The notes under the pieces: model-generated
What the model was told of the DNA's origin: nothing
Databases searched by the model: none
Seen by the model: only the letters and a program-made list of their open reading frames with translations
NCBI RefSeq assembly: GCF_051251695.1
Contig: NZ_JBPOEU010000006.1
Span: forward strand, 1-64,000
Length of the DNA stretch: 64,000 nt
Source: Maritalea sp051251695
Lineage (GTDB): Bacteria > Pseudomonadota > Alphaproteobacteria > Rhizobiales > Devosiaceae
Direction of reading: 5' to 3'
Made by a program: the position numbers and the translations under genes
Shown: one piece after another, positions 1-8,492 of the stretch
How positions within the stretch are numbered: the first letter of the stretch is position 1
How the letters are laid out: each line of letters begins with the position of its first letter

Positions 1-288
1 CACAATGCGGCATTGGTTGAAGAAACCAACGCAGCGATTGAACAAACCGAAGGTCAAGCCGCAGAGCTGGACCGGATTGTTGATGTGTTTGTGACGACAG
101 GATCGGGTTCGCCAACTCATGCCGAACGGCCTCAAACACAGAGCCGACCCACCCAATCCCCAGTTCGCGCAGAAAAGCCAGTAACAGGCATTAAGGCATT
201 GCAGCAAAAAGTGACGACGGCCGCAAAATCTTACCTGTCAAAAGGTAATGCAGCGGTTGCAACTGATGAGGAGTGGCAAGAGTTTTAA
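1..288 (+). CDS. Methyl-accepting chemotaxis protein, C-terminal end (partial)
   Basis: Only the last 95 codons are present; the reading frame is open to the left edge. The sequence begins with HNAALVEETNAAIEQTE, the end of the cytoplasmic signalling hairpin of chemoreceptors (family knowledge). After it comes a Pro/Thr/Gln-rich linker of about 55 residues and the terminal EEWQEF. That tail resembles the aromatic C-terminal pentapeptide that tethers CheR/CheB methylation enzymes in some receptors; this role is inferred. The ligand-binding part lies outside the window. A strong terminator follows. Confidence 0.9.
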   Translation, partial: HNAALVEETNAAIEQTEGQAAELDRIVDVFVTTGSGSPTHAERPQTQSRPTQSPVRAEKPVTGIKALQQKVTTAAKSYLSKGNAAVATDEEWQEF

Positions 289-317
289 GAGTACTTGCCT
301 AACGCGAATTAAGAACG

Positions 318-342
318 GGGCGGCCATGTGGTCGCCCTTTTT
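318..342 (+). terminator. Rho-independent terminator of the chemoreceptor gene
   Basis: A GC-rich hairpin (GGGCGGCCA paired with TGGTCGCCC, one G-T wobble) is followed by five T residues, 30 bases after the stop codon. Confidence 0.8.
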
Positions 343-369
343 GCATTTTGGGCATATGAGCAAACAAAA

Positions 370-487
370 GTGCCCGACCAATGGCCGGGCACTATATCCA
401 AGCTCACGAAGGAAAGGGGGAGTGAGCTCAGGATGATGTCATCTAGGTAGGTGGCATCATTATTTTAACATGATTTTTATAATCATA
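370..487. other. Non-coding stretch with four successive dyads
   Basis: No convincing gene lies here. Four inverted repeats follow each other: GTGCCCG/CGGGCAC (370-376 with 386-392), AGCTCAC/GTGAGCT (401-407 with 422-428), an imperfect ATGATG/CATCAT pair at about 433-460, and ATGATT/AATCAT at about 470-486. The second loop is purine-rich. It could be a small structured RNA or the leader of the next gene. No known RNA family was recognised. Confidence 0.35.
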
Positions 488-555
488 TTAAAATCCATTT
501 GCAAGCCCCAATTGAATTTGCTTCACAACGTTCTATTTGTGTTGAACAAGGGGGC

Positions 556-930
556 ATGAAAATTGTGAAATCATTCAAACGTACATTATGGCTTAGCGCT
601 GGTTTGCTCTGTGTGGGCCTGGGTTTTGTTGGGGCATTTTTGCCCCTATTGCCCACAACACCGTTTATGCTTTTGGCGGTGTTCTGTTTTGCGCGCAGTT
701 CAAAAAGGCTTCACAATTGGCTGGTGGAGCATCCCCAGTTTGGCCCACCAATTAAAGCGTGGAACGAACACGGCGCGATTGCATCTGGCGTCAAACGAAT
801 CGCCATTGCATCTATGCTGGTCGTCTTCGCGATAAGCTTTTTGTTCGGTTTGCCTTCCCATATTTTGCTTATTCAGTTCTTTGTGCTTACTGCTGTGGCC
901 ACTTTTATTCTTACACGCCCCTCTGTGTAA
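556..930 (+). CDS. YbaN-family (DUF454) inner-membrane protein
   Basis: A 124-residue membrane protein. It has the family pattern GLGFVGAFLPLLPTTPFMLLA near the N-terminus, then CFARSSKRLHNWL and two hydrophobic segments at the C-terminus. These match the DUF454/YbaN family of small inner-membrane proteins of unknown function. The reading frame opens further upstream. The chosen ATG sits directly after AAGGGGG, which is very close; the GTG at 565 has better spacing from that site and may be the true start. The gene stands alone between the structured intergenic region and glcB. Confidence 0.8.
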   Translation: MKIVKSFKRTLWLSAGLLCVGLGFVGAFLPLLPTTPFMLLAVFCFARSSKRLHNWLVEHPQFGPPIKAWNEHGAIASGVKRIAIASMLVVFAISFLFGLPSHILLIQFFVLTAVATFILTRPSV

Positions 931-1015
931 TTCCGCAATGCGGAATGGCATTCCACTTTCTTGACTTGATGTGTGATTTGTTTATGCTCTCGGGCAAATA
1001 ACAAGGAGTATGATC

Positions 1016-3187
1016 ATGTCACAAAACTACATTCAATTTGGCCGTCTTAAAGTCGCGCAGCAACTTGCTGATTTGGTGTCCAATGATGTGCTTGATGGTT
1101 TGGACTTCAAGCCGGAGCAAATTTGGGATGCGTTTGACAAGATCATCAACACCCTTGGTCCGCGCAACCGCGATCTGTTGGCACTTCGTGAAGAACTGCA
1201 GAGCAAAATCGATAAATGGCATGTTGATCATGCAGGGCAGCAAATCGACCAAGATGAATATAAAGCCTTTTTGAAAGATATCGGCTATTTGGTTGAAGAG
1301 GGCGCAGACTTCTCCATTCAAACCCAAAATGTCGATCCAGAAATCGCCAGCCTCGCCGGTCCCCAATTGGTGGTGCCAGTGATGAATGCGCGCTTTGCAT
1401 TAAACGCAGCAAACGCCCGATGGGGCAGTCTTTATGATGCGCTATACGGAACAGACGTTGTTCCAACCGATGGGGAATTAGCCGCAGGCAAAGCATACAA
1501 TGCGATGCGCGGCGACGCGGTGATTGCTCAAGCTGTCAAATTTCTAGACGAAGCTGCTCCACTGCAAGGCGCTAGCCATAAGGACGTAACAGATTACGAG
1601 ACATCTGGCGCTTCGCTAACGGCAAAGCTGAGCAATGGGCAATCTGTCGAACTGGTAAAACCAGAACAATTTGTCGGCACCCGCGACATTGATGGCGCGC
1701 GCAGCATTCTGATTAAAAATAACGGGCTTCACTTTGAAATCATAATAGATAAATCAGATCCAATTGGCAGCCAAAGCGGTGCTGGCGTTAAGGACATTAA
1801 TGTCGAATCTGCACTCACAGCGATCCAAGATTGTGAAGACTCCGTCGCCGCAGTGGACGCCGAAGATAAAGCAATTGTTTATGGCAATTGGCTTGGTTTG
1901 ATGAAAGCAAATCTGACGTCCGAATTTATGAAGGGCAGCAAGAAAATGGTGCGCGCGCTTAATCCAGATTTGGAATTTGCCGGATCTAGCGGGCAATCCA
2001 TTTCTTTGGCGGGACGTAGTTTGTTGTTGGTTCGCAATGTCGGACATTTAATGACGATTGATGCGGTTTTGGATCAGGACGGGAATGAAGTCCCAGAAGG
2101 TATGCTCGACGCTCTCATCACGGTGCTTTGCGCTATGCATGACCTGAAGAAAGACAGCGGCATCCGCAATTCGCGCCATGGTTCCATCTACATCGTGAAA
2201 CCAAAAATGCATGGGCCAGATGAAGTGAAGCTGGCTAACGACCTATTCAATATGGTTGAGGATGCTCTTGGGCTTGATCGAAACACGATCAAAATCGGTG
2301 TGATGGACGAAGAACGTCGCACAACGGTGAACCTAAAAGAATGTATCCGCGCGGTAAAGGACCGGATTGTTTTCATCAACACGGGGTTCCTTGATCGCAC
2401 AGGCGATGAAATTCATACGTCGATGAAAGCAGGGCCGGTATTGCCCAAGGCAGCCATAAAAGCCGAACCATGGTTGTCTGCATACGAGGATTGGAATGTG
2501 GATACCGGACTGGAAACAGGTTTTTCTGGCAACGCGCAAATCGGCAAGGGCATGTGGGCCATGCCGGACGAAATGGCTAAAATGGTCGCGGCAAAAATAG
2601 AGCATCTTGAAGCGGGTGCCAACTGCGCCTGGGTGCCGTCGCCAACCGCTGCGACGCTTCATGCGATGCACTACCATCAACTCAACGTATTTGATCGCCA
2701 AAAAGAACTGGCAACCCGCCCGAAGGCAAGCTTGACCGACATTCTAACGCCTCCACTAATGGGCGGTAAGAACCTCTCTTCGGATGAGGTAACTGCGGAA
2801 CTAGAAAACAATGCCCAGGGCATTCTTGGGTATGTCGTACGCTGGGTCGAGCATGGTGTTGGCTGTTCAAAAGTGCCCGATATTCATGATGTTGGCTTAA
2901 TGGAAGATCGTGCAACATTGCGGATTTCGTCCCAGCACATCGCCAATTGGTTGGAACATGGTCTTGTCAGTGAAGATCAAGTAATGGCGGCCATGAAGAA
3001 AATGGCGAAAATTGTTGATGCGCAAAATGCAAATGACTCGAACTATAGACCAATGGCTGCAAATTTTGATGCCTCAATCGCATTCGCTGCAGCGTGTGAC
3101 CTTGTCTTTAAGGGTGTAAATCAGCCTTCCGGTTACACAGAGCCAATTTTGCACGCACGCCGCAAACAGGCAAAAGCATCCGCGTAA
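1016..3187 (+). CDS. glcB: Malate synthase G
   Basis: Condenses glyoxylate with acetyl-CoA to give malate, the second half of the glyoxylate shunt, in the cytoplasm. At 723 residues it has the length of the monomeric G isoform (about 720), not the shorter A isoform. Recognisable blocks include GTRDIDGARSILIKNNGLHF, the RNSRHGSIYIVKPKMHGP stretch and the region from NTGFLDRTGDEIHTSM onwards, all typical of the G-type TIM barrel. An ATG six bases upstream (1010) is in frame, but AAGGAG at 1003-1008 is spaced correctly only for 1016. An IclR regulator follows after three bases, so the two are probably co-transcribed. Confidence 0.97.
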   Translation: MSQNYIQFGRLKVAQQLADLVSNDVLDGLDFKPEQIWDAFDKIINTLGPRNRDLLALREELQSKIDKWHVDHAGQQIDQDEYKAFLKDIGYLVEEGADFSIQTQNVDPEIASLAGPQLVVPVMNARFALNAANARWGSLYDALYGTDVVPTDGELAAGKAYNAMRGDAVIAQAVKFLDEAAPLQGASHKDVTDYETSGASLTAKLSNGQSVELVKPEQFVGTRDIDGARSILIKNNGLHFEIIIDKSDPIGSQSGAGVKDINVESALTAIQDCEDSVAAVDAEDKAIVYGNWLGLMKANLTSEFMKGSKKMVRALNPDLEFAGSSGQSISLAGRSLLLVRNVGHLMTIDAVLDQDGNEVPEGMLDALITVLCAMHDLKKDSGIRNSRHGSIYIVKPKMHGPDEVKLANDLFNMVEDALGLDRNTIKIGVMDEERRTTVNLKECIRAVKDRIVFINTGFLDRTGDEIHTSMKAGPVLPKAAIKAEPWLSAYEDWNVDTGLETGFSGNAQIGKGMWAMPDEMAKMVAAKIEHLEAGANCAWVPSPTAATLHAMHYHQLNVFDRQKELATRPKASLTDILTPPLMGGKNLSSDEVTAELENNAQGILGYVVRWVEHGVGCSKVPDIHDVGLMEDRATLRISSQHIANWLEHGLVSEDQVMAAMKKMAKIVDAQNANDSNYRPMAANFDASIAFAAACDLVFKGVNQPSGYTEPILHARRKQAKASA

Positions 3188-3190
3188 CTG

Positions 3191-3994
3191 ATGGAAAAGC
3201 AGCTTTCTAGCAAGGTAGGCAAGGGCAGCGTTCAATCACTTAATCGGGCGCTTGGACTGCTGCAGCTGTTGTCTGAGTATTCCGATGGATTGCCACTATC
3301 GGAGCTTGCGCCGTTGGCAGAGTTGGCACCTTCAACGGCTCATCGCTTACTCTCAAGCCTACAAGCGCTTGACTTTGTTAGCTTCGAGACTGAAAGCAAC
3401 AAATGGTTTGTCGGCGTGGCGGCTTTTCGCGTTGGTGCAGGATATCTGAGGCGTCGCGATCACATCGCGACTGCCCGCGAAATGATGCGCCAACTTGTTC
3501 GCCAGACAGGTGAAACTTCCAACCTCGCTGTGATCAGAAACCGTTCGCTCACTTTCGTCGGGCAAATTGAGTGCGAAGAGGCCATGCGCATGGCGGTTCC
3601 CCTTGGTGCGCGCGGGCCTTTGCATGCAAGTGCGGTGGGCAAGTCCATTTTGGCGTTTATGAGTCAACAAGAACAAGCCGATATTCTGGCGAACATTGAC
3701 TATCCTGCACTGACATCAAAGTCTCATCAAAATGCGAGCGCCTTGAAAAAGGATCTGATGCAGGTGAGGGCGCTTGGATTTGCAATGGATGATGAAGAGC
3801 AATCGGATGGGCTAAGATGTATTGGCGCGCCAATTTTTGATGAATTTGGCGAACCTATTTTTGCGGTTTCGATTTCGGGACCTACCGTTCGGGTAACGAC
3901 GCAGCGTGTTAACGATTTAGCGCAACATGTAAAAGTCGCTGCCGGAGACATAACGGATAGAATTGGCGGCATTGTGCCCGCAGACTATTCGTAA
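3191..3994 (+). CDS. IclR-family transcriptional regulator
   Basis: 267 residues: an N-terminal winged helix (about residues 12-75, with LSELAPLAELAPSTAHRLL as the helix-turn-helix) and a C-terminal IclR effector domain (LGARGPLHASAVGKSILAF and the GLRCIGAPIFDEFGEPIFA block). IclR proteins bind small acids and often control glyoxylate or acetate use. Its position three bases after glcB suggests it senses glyoxylate or a related metabolite and regulates this operon; that is an inference from context. No operator was identified with confidence. Confidence 0.92.
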   Translation: MEKQLSSKVGKGSVQSLNRALGLLQLLSEYSDGLPLSELAPLAELAPSTAHRLLSSLQALDFVSFETESNKWFVGVAAFRVGAGYLRRRDHIATAREMMRQLVRQTGETSNLAVIRNRSLTFVGQIECEEAMRMAVPLGARGPLHASAVGKSILAFMSQQEQADILANIDYPALTSKSHQNASALKKDLMQVRALGFAMDDEEQSDGLRCIGAPIFDEFGEPIFAVSISGPTVRVTTQRVNDLAQHVKVAAGDITDRIGGIVPADYS

Positions 3995-4135
3995 CTTCAC
4001 GCAAATGTGTGCGCAACGCGTTCACTTTTCTTCAAGTGTGGCAAATTCGCAGTGTTTTTTGAAATAAACTTCATGTAAACACGCATTGTTCGTTGGAAAT
4101 GGAGCGTTTTGCTCCGCCTTTTCGTTAGAGTGAGT

Positions 4136-4837
4136 ATGATCAAGAAATTCGACCGTCGTAAATTTTTGGCCTTGGGCACAACTGCCGCTGCCACCTCAGT
4201 TCTTGCTGCATGTGGGGTATCAGGTTCTGCGGGCGTGCGCGCTGCGTCGTTCCGCGACCAACAACGTGCTGATTTAATGCGCTATGCGGCGATTGATGAT
4301 GGCGAGTTCACAATTCCAGCTATCCCTGGCAATCGCATTGACCGCCAATTTTGGCGTCAAATCGTTGATGATCCATTTGGCGAAGTACCGGGCACTCTTG
4401 TGGTGGATACACCCAATCGGTTCCTATATCTGACCATGCAAGACAACAAGGCATTGCGTGTTGGCATCGGCGTCGGCAAACAAGGCTTTACATGGTCTGG
4501 CCGCGCAACTGTGCAACTCAAGCGCCGTTGGCCTACTTGGACACCACCACGCGAAATGATCGAGCGGACACCTGAACTTGAAAAATGGGCAAAAGGCCAA
4601 CCTCCGGGTTTGGACAACCCATTGGGCGCGCGCGCACTTTATATTTTTCAAAATGGTCGCGACACGCTTTATCGCATCCATGGTTCACCTGAATGGTGGT
4701 CTATTGGCACAGCGGCTTCTTCTGGTTGTATCCGCCTAACCAACCATGACATTATTGATCTCTTTGAGCGGGTGCCGAACGGTTCACCGATTGTCGTGAT
4801 CTCCGACAACCGGTTTTCTCTCGATAACCTGGCCTAA
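4136..4837 (+). CDS. L,D-transpeptidase (YkuD domain), Tat/lipoprotein signal
   Basis: A 233-residue exported enzyme that likely forms 3-3 peptidoglycan cross-links or anchors proteins to peptidoglycan. The N-terminus has a twin-arginine-like DRRKFLAL motif, a hydrophobic stretch and LAAC, a lipobox with Cys at about residue 25, so it may be a Tat-exported lipoprotein. The YkuD domain follows, with RIHGSPEWWSIGTAASSGCIRL carrying the catalytic His and Cys (Cys near residue 197). The start is the ATG followed by a basic signal-peptide N-region; an upstream in-frame start at 4109 would spoil the signal peptide. A short GGAGC/GCTCC dyad lies just upstream (4101-4115). Confidence 0.9.
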   Translation: MIKKFDRRKFLALGTTAAATSVLAACGVSGSAGVRAASFRDQQRADLMRYAAIDDGEFTIPAIPGNRIDRQFWRQIVDDPFGEVPGTLVVDTPNRFLYLTMQDNKALRVGIGVGKQGFTWSGRATVQLKRRWPTWTPPREMIERTPELEKWAKGQPPGLDNPLGARALYIFQNGRDTLYRIHGSPEWWSIGTAASSGCIRLTNHDIIDLFERVPNGSPIVVISDNRFSLDNLA

Positions 4838-4850
4838 TTAGAACATATCG

Positions 4851-4872
4851 CCGGGCCTATTCATCGGCCCGG
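4851..4872. terminator. Hairpin shared by two converging genes
   Basis: A perfect 7-bp stem CCGGGCC/GGCCCGG with an 8-base loop lies between the L,D-transpeptidase and the polyphosphate kinase, covering the latter's stop codon. A GTGGTGTTTT run follows on the plus strand. It probably terminates the plus-strand transcript. Confidence 0.55.
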
Positions 4873-5717
4873 TGGTGTTTTAAAAATGTGGACGCGGTCT
4901 GCATAATTTCGGGGTCGGTTTCTAAAACCAACTTGTCATCGCGTCCCTTATATTCAATAGCCGACAATACCTTTTGGATAATTGCGATCCGCGCCCGGCG
5001 TTTGTCGTTGGAACGGATGATGGTCCAGGGCGCGTGCTCTGTGTCGGTACGTATCAACATCTGATTTCGTGCAGTTGTGTATTGATCCCACATGCCGAGT
5101 GCTTTGTGATCGACCGGGCTTAGTTTCCATTGCTTGAGCGGGTTATGACGGCGGTCATGAAACCGTTTCAATTGCATCTCCTGCCCGATATTGAGCCAAA
5201 ATTTGAAGAAGTGGATGCCTTCATCCACAATCATACGCTCAAAATGGGGCGCTTCACTCAAAAACCGTTCAGTCTGTTCCGCAGTGCAAAAGCCCATAAC
5301 AGGCTCAACGACTGCGCGATTATACCAAGAACGATCATAAAGGATTTGCTCACCCGCAGTTGGCAAATGTTTGGCATATCGTTGAAAATACCACTGCCCC
5401 TGTTCTCTTTCAGTTGGTTTTGAAAGAGCAATCGTGCGGTTATGTCTTGGGTTCAAATAGTTGAGGTAACGCCGGATTGAACCGCCTTTGCCTGCCGCAT
5501 CGCGACCTTCAAACAGCATGGAGACCCGGCCATCTGTTGTTTGCAGGTGCGTTTGCAATTTTACCAACTCGATTTGCAGCGCCAATAGTGTTTCTTCGTA
5601 GGTGTCGCGGTCTAGCTTCTTTTCGTACGGGAAATTGCCACTTTGAAACGCATCTTTGTCGATCTCTTTTGGGAGCTTGGGATTGTCTAGGTCAAATGCC
5701 GCTATTTTATCGCCCAT
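4857..5717 (-). CDS. ppk2: Polyphosphate kinase 2 family protein
   Basis: 286 residues. PPK2 enzymes transfer phosphate between polyphosphate and nucleotides. Visible signatures are the Walker A loop FEGRDAAGKGGSI (about residues 68-80), the lid-region residues RHNRTIALSKPTEREQGQWY, and YDRSWYNRAVVEPVMGF with the Walker B aspartate. The length fits single-domain class I PPK2. Whether it prefers GDP, ADP or AMP cannot be decided by eye. It lies next to, but diverges from, the phosphate-sensing module, which fits a role in phosphate storage. No Pho box was seen in front of it. Confidence 0.93.
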   Translation of the reverse strand: MGDKIAAFDLDNPKLPKEIDKDAFQSGNFPYEKKLDRDTYEETLLALQIELVKLQTHLQTTDGRVSMLFEGRDAAGKGGSIRRYLNYLNPRHNRTIALSKPTEREQGQWYFQRYAKHLPTAGEQILYDRSWYNRAVVEPVMGFCTAEQTERFLSEAPHFERMIVDEGIHFFKFWLNIGQEMQLKRFHDRRHNPLKQWKLSPVDHKALGMWDQYTTARNQMLIRTDTEHAPWTIIRSNDKRRARIAIIQKVLSAIEYKGRDDKLVLETDPEIMQTASTFLKHHRADE

Positions 5718-5874
5718 TACGCTATGTCTTTCCTCAAGAATGTCATCTTAGTTGGTTGATTGTGTTCTGATTTGAACGATGAGGTCAAACCATAGTCTTT
5801 TAAGCTTCATAATTAGCCAGTACCAAATGTCGCTTCAAATATGATATGGCTGGCAACCAACCTTACATAAAGCA

Positions 5875-7176
5875 ATGATCGATATGGAATCTGATTTAAA
5901 TTTAGCTGAAGAATATCGTAACCCAAGGGGCTGGCGCGACCGCTTTTATGCAGCGCGTTGGGTGCTTGCTACATCCATTCTTGTATTTGCGGGTCTTTAC
6001 TTCACCAACAGACTAACCGGCATCGATGCATTGCTGGCTTGTTTGCTTATTTTTCTTGCGGCCATCGCTGTGCCACGTCGGGCGCGCACTAGGCGCAATG
6101 AGTTACCCATGGCGCAAAAAATCAACATTTGGCCGGATACCTCAATCAAGCGTTTTGCAGACACGGTCTCAGATCCTTGCGTTATTGTCGATCGTCGCGC
6201 CATTTTGCGTTATCGCAATAATGCCGCAGCTGGCGAATTTCCGGCATCAACGGTTGGCGACCCGCTCGCGTTTTCATTGCGTAATCCCGCTTTGCTCAAT
6301 GCCGTTGATCAAGCCATTTCAAACGATGAACGCGTTACAGGGGAGTTTCATCAATCTATCCCTTCGGACAATTGGTATCGCATTTCGGTTACGCCACTTG
6401 AGCCCAAAAAACCAAATGTTGGACCCACCAAGCGGTCTGAGCTGTTGGTGGTAACCATCGTCAATGAGACCAATCAAAGAAAGCATGATCAAATGCGTGC
6501 TGACTTTGTCGCCAACGCCAGCCATGAGCTGCGGACCCCGCTTACTTCGCTCATTGGCTTTTTGGATACATTGCGCGGCCCCGCAGCCAATGATGAAGTC
6601 GCCCGTGAAAAGTTTATGGGCATTATGCACGCCCAAGCTGAACGTATGTCGCGCCTGATCGATGATCTGTTGTCTTTGTCTAGAATTGAACTGCGCCAAC
6701 ATATGAGGCCAACTTCAAAAGTCGATATCGCAGCGATCACCAGAGAAGCAATCGAATTGCTGCAACCCCAAGCCCAAGAATCACATGTGGAAGTTCAGTT
6801 TGACAACCAACTGGAGCAAAATCAGGTAACAGGTGATCGCAACGAATTAATGCAGGTCATGACCAACTTAGTTGAAAACGCGATCAAATATGGAGCGACC
6901 GGCAAAGTTGTAAATGTGACGATCAGCGACTGCACGACAAAACCGAACCAAAGCGTGCTTGTTGAAGTGGCGGATAAAGGTCAAGGCATTCCAGCGGAAC
7001 ATGTTCCACGGCTGACAGAGCGATTCTATCGTGTGGATGCAGAAACTTCTCGTCGCAAAAAGGGTACAGGCCTTGGTCTGGCTATCGTGAAGCACATTAT
7101 TGGACGCCACCGCGGTGAACTTCTCATCAGCTCCGTTGTTGGAGAGGGAACTGTCGTCAGCGTATGCCTTCCATGA
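5875..7176 (+). CDS. phoR: Phosphate regulon sensor histidine kinase PhoR
   Basis: 433 residues. Two N-terminal membrane segments (about 28-46 and 49-67) are followed by a PAS-like region (about 95-190). The HisKA domain has FVANASHELRTPLTSLIGF (His near 217), and the ATPase domain has NLVENAIKY (about 331) and GTGLGLAIVKHI. The protein autophosphorylates and passes phosphate to PhoB, which is encoded at the end of the same cluster. The identity rests on this context plus the typical PhoR domain order. The start may be the ATG at 5875 or at 5884; neither has a strong ribosome binding site. Confidence 0.93.
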   Translation: MIDMESDLNLAEEYRNPRGWRDRFYAARWVLATSILVFAGLYFTNRLTGIDALLACLLIFLAAIAVPRRARTRRNELPMAQKINIWPDTSIKRFADTVSDPCVIVDRRAILRYRNNAAAGEFPASTVGDPLAFSLRNPALLNAVDQAISNDERVTGEFHQSIPSDNWYRISVTPLEPKKPNVGPTKRSELLVVTIVNETNQRKHDQMRADFVANASHELRTPLTSLIGFLDTLRGPAANDEVAREKFMGIMHAQAERMSRLIDDLLSLSRIELRQHMRPTSKVDIAAITREAIELLQPQAQESHVEVQFDNQLEQNQVTGDRNELMQVMTNLVENAIKYGATGKVVNVTISDCTTKPNQSVLVEVADKGQGIPAEHVPRLTERFYRVDAETSRRKKGTGLGLAIVKHIIGRHRGELLISSVVGEGTVVSVCLP

Positions 7177-7247
7177 CAAAATGTAACACAGAATCTGTTT
7201 GTCCACAGCTAGCATGAAGTTTTATTCAATTAATTCAATGACTTAAT

Positions 7248-7276
7248 CTGTCATCTAATTGTCATTTAAGTGACAT
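7248..7276 (+). promoter_or_regulatory. Pho box (PhoB operator) of the pst operon
   Basis: CTGTCATCTAA is followed by TTGTCATTTAA, two 11-bp direct repeats matching the known PhoB consensus (CTGTCAT, 4 bp, CTGTCAT). A third, weaker unit GTGACATAAAA follows at 7270-7280, and an upstream ATGACTTAA may be a degenerate fourth unit. The operator ends about 130 bases before pstS and should activate pstSCAB-phoU-phoB when phosphate is scarce. Confidence 0.85.
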
Positions 7277-7406
7277 AAAACAATTGGGTCGCGGCCATAT
7301 TGTGCGCCCAGTCCGGTCAGCCAAGTCAGCAAAATGTTGCAAGACGAGGTGGAATAACCGGCGGTTTATTTGACGTTTCGAATGTGAGCTTTGAAAGGCA
7401 GACATC

Positions 7407-8408
7407 ATGAAATTCGCCCATTTTGCAAGTACTGCAGCTATTCTTGTTGCAAGCACGTTGGTAGCAACAGGTGCGCAAGCACGCGACCAAATCTCAATTG
7501 TTGGTTCATCAACAGTATTTCCTTTCGCTACAGCAGTTGCTGAGCGTTTCGGCCAAACATCAGATTTCGCTACACCAGTTGTTGAATCAACTGGTTCAGG
7601 CGGTGGCTTGAAGCTTTTCTGTGAGGGGGTTGGCGAAGGTACGCCAGACATCACTAATGCTTCTCGTCGCATTAAGAATAAAGAAATCGACAAATGTGGC
7701 GCCAACGGCGTAACACCTGTTGAGGTTAAAGTTGGTTTTGACGGTATCGTTCTTGCGAACTCAAAATCTGGCGCTTCTTTGAACATCTCGCGCGAACAAA
7801 TCTTCATGGCGTTGGCTAAAAACGTTGTTGTTGATGGCGCAGTTGTTGCGAACCCATATACAACTTGGTCAGAAATTGATCCTTCTCTTCCAGCTGAAAC
7901 AATCGAAGTGTTGGGCCCACCACCAACATCTGGCACACGCGATGCGTTTGTTGAACTTGTGATGGAAAAAGCTTGCCAAGAAGGCATCGAAGAAGATGCA
8001 TGTTCGCAAATCCGTGAAGATGGCTCATTCATCGACGCTGGTGAAAACGACAACTTGATCGTTCAAAAGCTTGAAGCTAATCCATCTGCTTTCGGTATCT
8101 TCGGTTTTTCATTCCTTGACCAAAACGCTGACAAAATCAAAGGCGCAGTGGTTGATGGTGTTGATCCAACATTCGAAGCAATTGCTGGTGGCGACTATCC
8201 TGTTTCGCGCTCACTATACTTCTACGTGAAAAAAGAACATGTAGGCGTTGTACCTGGCATCATGGAATATGTTGGCGAGTTCACCAATGACAATGCTTGG
8301 GGTGACGAAGGTTACCTTACTGAAAAAGGCTTGATCCCGCTTCCAGCGGCTGATCGCGCAAAATTCAAAGCAGATGCTGAAGGTCTAGTAGCTGCTCAAA
8401 AGATGTAA
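7407..8408 (+). CDS. pstS: Periplasmic phosphate-binding protein PstS
   Basis: 333 residues with a clean signal peptide (about residues 1-25, ending TGAQA|RD). The mature protein begins QISIVGSSTVFPFA and contains STGSGGGLKLFCEGVG and TSGTRDAFVELVM, the phosphate-binding loops of the PstS family. It captures phosphate in the periplasm and delivers it to PstCA. A GC-rich hairpin follows directly, which would allow more PstS than permease to be made. The long antisense reading frame over its first part (7262-8053) is a shadow. Confidence 0.97.
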   Translation: MKFAHFASTAAILVASTLVATGAQARDQISIVGSSTVFPFATAVAERFGQTSDFATPVVESTGSGGGLKLFCEGVGEGTPDITNASRRIKNKEIDKCGANGVTPVEVKVGFDGIVLANSKSGASLNISREQIFMALAKNVVVDGAVVANPYTTWSEIDPSLPAETIEVLGPPPTSGTRDAFVELVMEKACQEGIEEDACSQIREDGSFIDAGENDNLIVQKLEANPSAFGIFGFSFLDQNADKIKGAVVDGVDPTFEAIAGGDYPVSRSLYFYVKKEHVGVVPGIMEYVGEFTNDNAWGDEGYLTEKGLIPLPAADRAKFKADAEGLVAAQKM

Positions 8409-8427
8409 ACATCTTTTAAATACCGCG

Positions 8428-8451
8428 CCGCCCCGGCTTTACTCGGGGCGG
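8428..8451 (+). terminator. Hairpin between pstS and pstC (partial terminator or attenuator)
   Basis: An 8-bp perfect stem CCGCCCCG/CGGGGCGG with an 8-base loop lies 20 bases after the pstS stop. Only a weak T-rich tail (TGTTTATG) follows. It is likely a leaky terminator or an mRNA-stabilising stem that raises PstS over the other Pst proteins. Confidence 0.6.
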
Positions 8452-8492
8452 TGTTTATGCTCGATGAGAGTGAACGAATTGGGGAATGTGAC

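Noticed and set aside
7231..7247. Possible CtrA site upstream of pstS (TTAA ... TTAA)
   Set aside because: The spacing is 9 rather than 7 bases and the region is better explained by Pho box repeats.
7262..8053. 263-residue reading frame antisense to pstS
   Set aside because: It lies over the strongly coding pstS, has a Ser/Pro/Thr-rich translation without any recognisable motif and no ribosome binding site, and its end would fall in the Pho box region.
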